Source of the DNA: a bacterium
GTDB lineage: Bacteria; Planctomycetota; UBA11346
Assembly (NCBI GenBank): GCA_020049615.1
Contig: JAIFKN010000261.1
Location: forward strand, 1-7,812
DNA: 7,812 nt
Direction of reading: 5' to 3'
The notes under the pieces: model-generated
What the model saw: the letters and a program-made list of their open reading frames with translations, nothing else
Databases searched by the model: none
Told to the model about the DNA's origin: nothing
Part shown: positions 6,501 to 7,812 of the stretch, in pieces
Layout of the letters: each line of letters begins with the position of its first letter
Position numbering within the stretch: position 1 is the stretch's first letter
Program-made: the position numbers and the translations under genes

Positions 6501-7492
6501 GCACGGCCACCGGCATCGCGCTGGCTCCGCTGGCGCAGGACGGCTGCTACCAGGCGGTGCGTGCAGTCGATGACACGCTGACCGCCGGCATCAGCAACGA
6601 GGACGCCTGCGGCATCGAAGCCTGGACCTACTGCCCGGGCGGCCGCGAGAACCTGCCGGTATGCAGCCTGGCGATCGCCCCGGCCGATGGCCTCGCCGCA
6701 CTGTGGGAACTGCCGACGACGGCGCTGCTCGCCGAGATGTTCGTGCACGGTGGCAAATCCGAGCCGCTGCGTGCCAATACCCGCACCGCCAGCCTTCATC
6801 CGGCACCGGTGCCCGGCGTAGTCGCCGGCGTAATTCGCTTAGGCAAGGGCCAAGTGATCATCGACCAGTTCGCGCCGCCACGTGACGCCCACGGGGCGGT
6901 GAAACGCCTGCGCCTGGAGCGGCCGGGCCGACGCCTGCGCGCCAACCTCGGCGTGGTCCCAGCGCAAGACCTGCTCGTCGGTGAACGTACCACCGGCAGT
7001 CCGGCAGCATCGAAGGGCTGGCCGGAACGTGTGCGCATCCGCCATGGCGCGGTAAACAAGAGTGAAGTGGCTCAGATGCTCGCCGACTGCACCTTCTCGC
7101 CCGAGCGCATGCTGTCGACGCCGATCCTCGGTCGCGGCACCTGGGAGACGCTCGAACTCACCGAAGGTTCCTTCTCCACAAGCCCCGGCGAGCACTGGCT
7201 CTACTTGGTGATCAACAGCCCGGTAGCACGCCAGAACCTCGCCACCAATCTCGGCGTGCCCAACCCCGAGGCACTGTCCTTCTGTGACCTAACTGGCGCA
7301 GGCAAAGTCGAGTTGTGGATCAACGGCCGGACAGCAAGCGCAGCCAAGGTTCCGGGCACATTGACCGACCTGGCGCTTGAGCAGGGACACAACCATCTGC
7401 TGCTGCACTGGATTGATGGGATAGACATTCTTGGCCTGTTTTTCCGCAATATCATGCGGCAGGCAGAGAAGGAATTCCGGTTCATGCCGTAA
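3569..7492 (+). CDS. Large GH2-type glycoside hydrolase with tandem amidotransferase-like C-terminal modules
   Basis: This 1307-residue protein has a GH2 core. A jelly-roll sugar-binding domain (about 8-205) opens with LDGWWDF and ends with GGHSGIWQDVWLE. An Ig-like domain (205-325) ends in FGFREV. A TIM barrel (325-585) follows. The acid/base is Glu442 in SVENE, the GH2 S-x-x-N-E signature. The nucleophile is probably Glu514 in HCGEM, 72 residues on (LacZ has 76). VCAFGPWN (to about 568) fits the last barrel strand. Beyond the core lie an Ig-like domain (about 615-735), two related Rossmann/amidotransferase-like modules (about 739-932 and 937-1124), and a terminal beta-sandwich (about 1150-1307, with KVELWINGR). 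E. coli LacZ has 1024 residues and many GH2 enzymes have 600-900. I chose ATG 3569 because the domain begins just after it; ATG 3536 and 3494 are in frame, but 3494 would overlap the regulator. No signal peptide is visible, so a cytoplasmic site is inferred. The substrate (galactoside, mannoside, glucuronide or other) cannot be read. Confidence 0.9.
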   Translation: MPSIDNAPVTRSCLDGWWDFLPGADEAAERVPGDGWLPAAMLVPSTWNKPLDAVRAPGQTRWSCAEDTHSPPGAVGDKTPSGSAYLFDAYGYPEAWNRTRAGWLRRNLEAAPAKPGRRRWLRFDGVMPRSWVFVGGRQVAHHVHPTLPFAVDVEDHLGHGAVELAVRICDYEREAGRPKRVLVPSGNWIPGGHSGIWQDVWLEERGEVRVAAVDIRTSTRTRTLSVTWTIANDSGHARSVTLAPSVVPWARHGDPLATPAVLDLPSRQVRLAAGATATVQIEQPWPDAVWWEPGRPQLYQLVSRLNGAGGEVQVERFGFREVWIEGPDLMLNDHPVHLFSDWGHKMTPFYQTEGWIRQWFGMMRDANLNHTRLHTHPHPELVLQLADEEGILVTGEAGLHGSGGSQAADDPRYWEAARDHVRRFVARDRNRPCVIMWSVENEMRWNGDKTDLTKQELPKLRLLFNELDPTRPAYHEGDSSLWSEPEQAVVSRHYGKECSGLGWWNRLQPLHCGEMSLYHYSGPNNTCHLAGDRAWADFAVVDEAAARDTALIVESGRTVGVCAFGPWNLCSLQNPRPHPEVRLAYTDWSAPGTKPLRVAAGASEFRFWEGGAGYTPGAGFDTQAHAFRPLALIDRRRRTGYRAGGRFRRELFLVNDTRAAVAGRIDVLIARDGEVLARSSLPIEAGRGRTASVMVDLEIPASATPGRWTYRACFTAPGGSDMWERDVLIDAVAAPRLRGAVAVVGNGSATRLLRLLGVKAKRLKRLDALRGIRTLVIERNWVQPGSEQHVAVRAFAAAGGRVIVLEQEASLFPGLLLEAKPVSTAFIRAPGHPALAGLHEDDLRDWGEDSYAQVVADTLVASRMYRKDDGAAMLPLCESGEGGFGNGGLEHTPLFTTPVGRGLVIACQFLLTDKAVEHPAALRLLANLLAHADAWKPTPAARVIEAGNGDPRALLKQAKAGATVLAGPLDAAGLAAWSTATGIALAPLAQDGCYQAVRAVDDTLTAGISNEDACGIEAWTYCPGGRENLPVCSLAIAPADGLAALWELPTTALLAEMFVHGGKSEPLRANTRTASLHPAPVPGVVAGVIRLGKGQVIIDQFAPPRDAHGAVKRLRLERPGRRLRANLGVVPAQDLLVGERTTGSPAASKGWPERVRIRHGAVNKSEVAQMLADCTFSPERMLSTPILGRGTWETLELTEGSFSTSPGEHWLYLVINSPVARQNLATNLGVPNPEALSFCDLTGAGKVELWINGRTASAAKVPGTLTDLALEQGHNHLLLHWIDGIDILGLFFRNIMRQAEKEFRFMP

Positions 7493-7728
7493 GGCCTCCG
7501 TTTCGCAGTCGCGAGAATGGCTGCCCTGTCCGCCTAGGTTCAACGCTACGCCGATGCCCAAAGACGCTCACATGAGGTCATCGTACCTGGACGTCCCTGC
7601 CAGACACTGTGGTTCGACATGCAGCCCAGGTTGACAGACATCGCCTCGCCGCGCACCTGGACAACGTCGCCAGTAATGTCAACGCGCTCAACGCCCCAGT
7701 CGGAGACGAACGCCCGATCGGTGGGGCA
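7493..7728. other. Intergenic stretch with a coding-like open frame on the minus strand
   Basis: The GH2-type gene ends at 7492 and the right-edge gene at 7729; the two converge here. No strong terminator is seen: TTTCGC/GCGAGA (7501-7516) is a 6-base stem with one GU pair and no T-run. On the minus strand the frame stays open for 59 codons past the right-edge gene's TGA, to a TAG. The first part reads like protein (for example RVDITGDVVQVRGEAMSV). By hand count its first 31 codons after CPTDR have GC at positions 1/2/3 of about 71/42/81%, a coding-like pattern. It may be a gene remnant or a small separate gene; no start with a ribosome-binding site supports it. Confidence 0.3.
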
Positions 7729-7812
7729 TCAGCCCTTCATGAACACGTCGTCGACCCACTTGGTGGTGACTTCGTTGTTCACGAATCGCGGGTCGCGGAT
7801 GAGGCGCTGGTG
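7729..7812 (-). CDS. C-terminal end of a gene cut by the window edge, biotin carboxylase-like
   Basis: Only the last 27 codons are present, ending in TGA at 7731-7729. The peptide contains HQRLIRDPRFVNNEV and then TTKWVDDVF near its end. The pattern h-x-x-L-(5)-F-(4-6)-T-[TK]-[FW]-[VIL]-[DE] is like the final helix of biotin carboxylase subunits (acetyl-CoA, propionyl-CoA or pyruvate carboxylase type), where the chain ends shortly after a T-x-[FW]-[IV]-[DE] segment. This rests on a short remembered pattern, so the family is a guess; that it is the end of a real gene is more likely. It converges on the GH2-type gene. Confidence 0.4.
   Translation of the reverse strand, partial: HQRLIRDPRFVNNEVTTKWVDDVFMKG

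Noticed and set aside
4172..6799. An 875-codon open frame on the minus strand inside the GH2-type gene.
   Set aside because: It is antisense to a gene with clear domains and catalytic motifs. Very GC-rich third positions remove stops from the opposite strand, and its peptide is an Ala/Gly/Arg/His-rich mirror with no recognisable domain.
7501..7516. TTTCGC/GCGAGA hairpin after the GH2-type gene as a terminator.
   Set aside because: The stem has only 6 pairs including a GU, and no T-run follows it.
63..7541. CCTAGGTTC in the tRNA (63-71) recurs at 7533-7541, as an attachment-site duplication would.
   Set aside because: Only 9 bases match, about what chance gives over this length. The match does not extend to the tRNA 3' end and no integrase gene is present.
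7587..7675. Repeated ACCTGGAC...GCCAG segments in the right intergenic region.
   Set aside because: Only 8 and 5 bases agree with an unmatched middle; too weak for a repeat family or an array.

Overview
This is a high-GC bacterial window with four intact protein-coding genes, one tRNA gene and a gene cut by the right edge. The best-supported part is a divergent pair: an AraC-family regulator on the minus strand and, on the plus strand, a very large glycoside hydrolase family 2 (GH2) type enzyme. Very long GH2-like proteins with Rossmann/amidotransferase-like domains, sitting beside AraC regulators, recall polysaccharide-degrading members of the Planctomycetota/Verrucomicrobiota/Lentisphaerota group. 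The weak Shine-Dalgarno signals would fit too. That assignment is inference and tentative; no marker gene in the window fixes the taxon.

Layout from left to right. A complete tRNA-Lys(CTT) gene with encoded CCA (16-91) is followed at once by a strong intrinsic terminator. About 250 bases follow with no gene I can defend. Next is a minus-strand two-gene unit with no recognisable family: a 157-residue basic protein (2129-2602), then a 552-residue single-pass membrane protein (443-2101). They are joined by a 27-base gap holding a ribosome-binding site, and a GC-rich hairpin ends the unit. Its codon use is less GC-rich at third positions than the start of the GH2 gene.

The AraC regulator (2695-3495, minus) lies upstream of that unit with a 92-base gap. 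Between it and the GH2 start is a short divergent promoter region containing an imperfect direct repeat that could be the regulator's binding site. The GH2 gene (3569-7492) has the usual jelly-roll, Ig-like and TIM-barrel core with both likely catalytic glutamates. It is then extended by about 720 residues: an Ig-like domain, two tandem copies of an amidotransferase-like module, and a terminal beta-sandwich. No signal peptide is visible, so it probably acts in the cytoplasm on an imported oligosaccharide or glycoside, with the AraC protein sensing a related sugar.

At the right edge a minus-strand gene enters with its last 27 codons; they resemble the C-terminus of a biotin carboxylase subunit, at low certainty. 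The most unexplained material is the 157/552-residue gene pair, the duplicated C-terminal module of the GH2 protein, and the change in codon composition inside the GH2 gene. No CRISPR array, insertion sequence, integrase or rRNA was seen.
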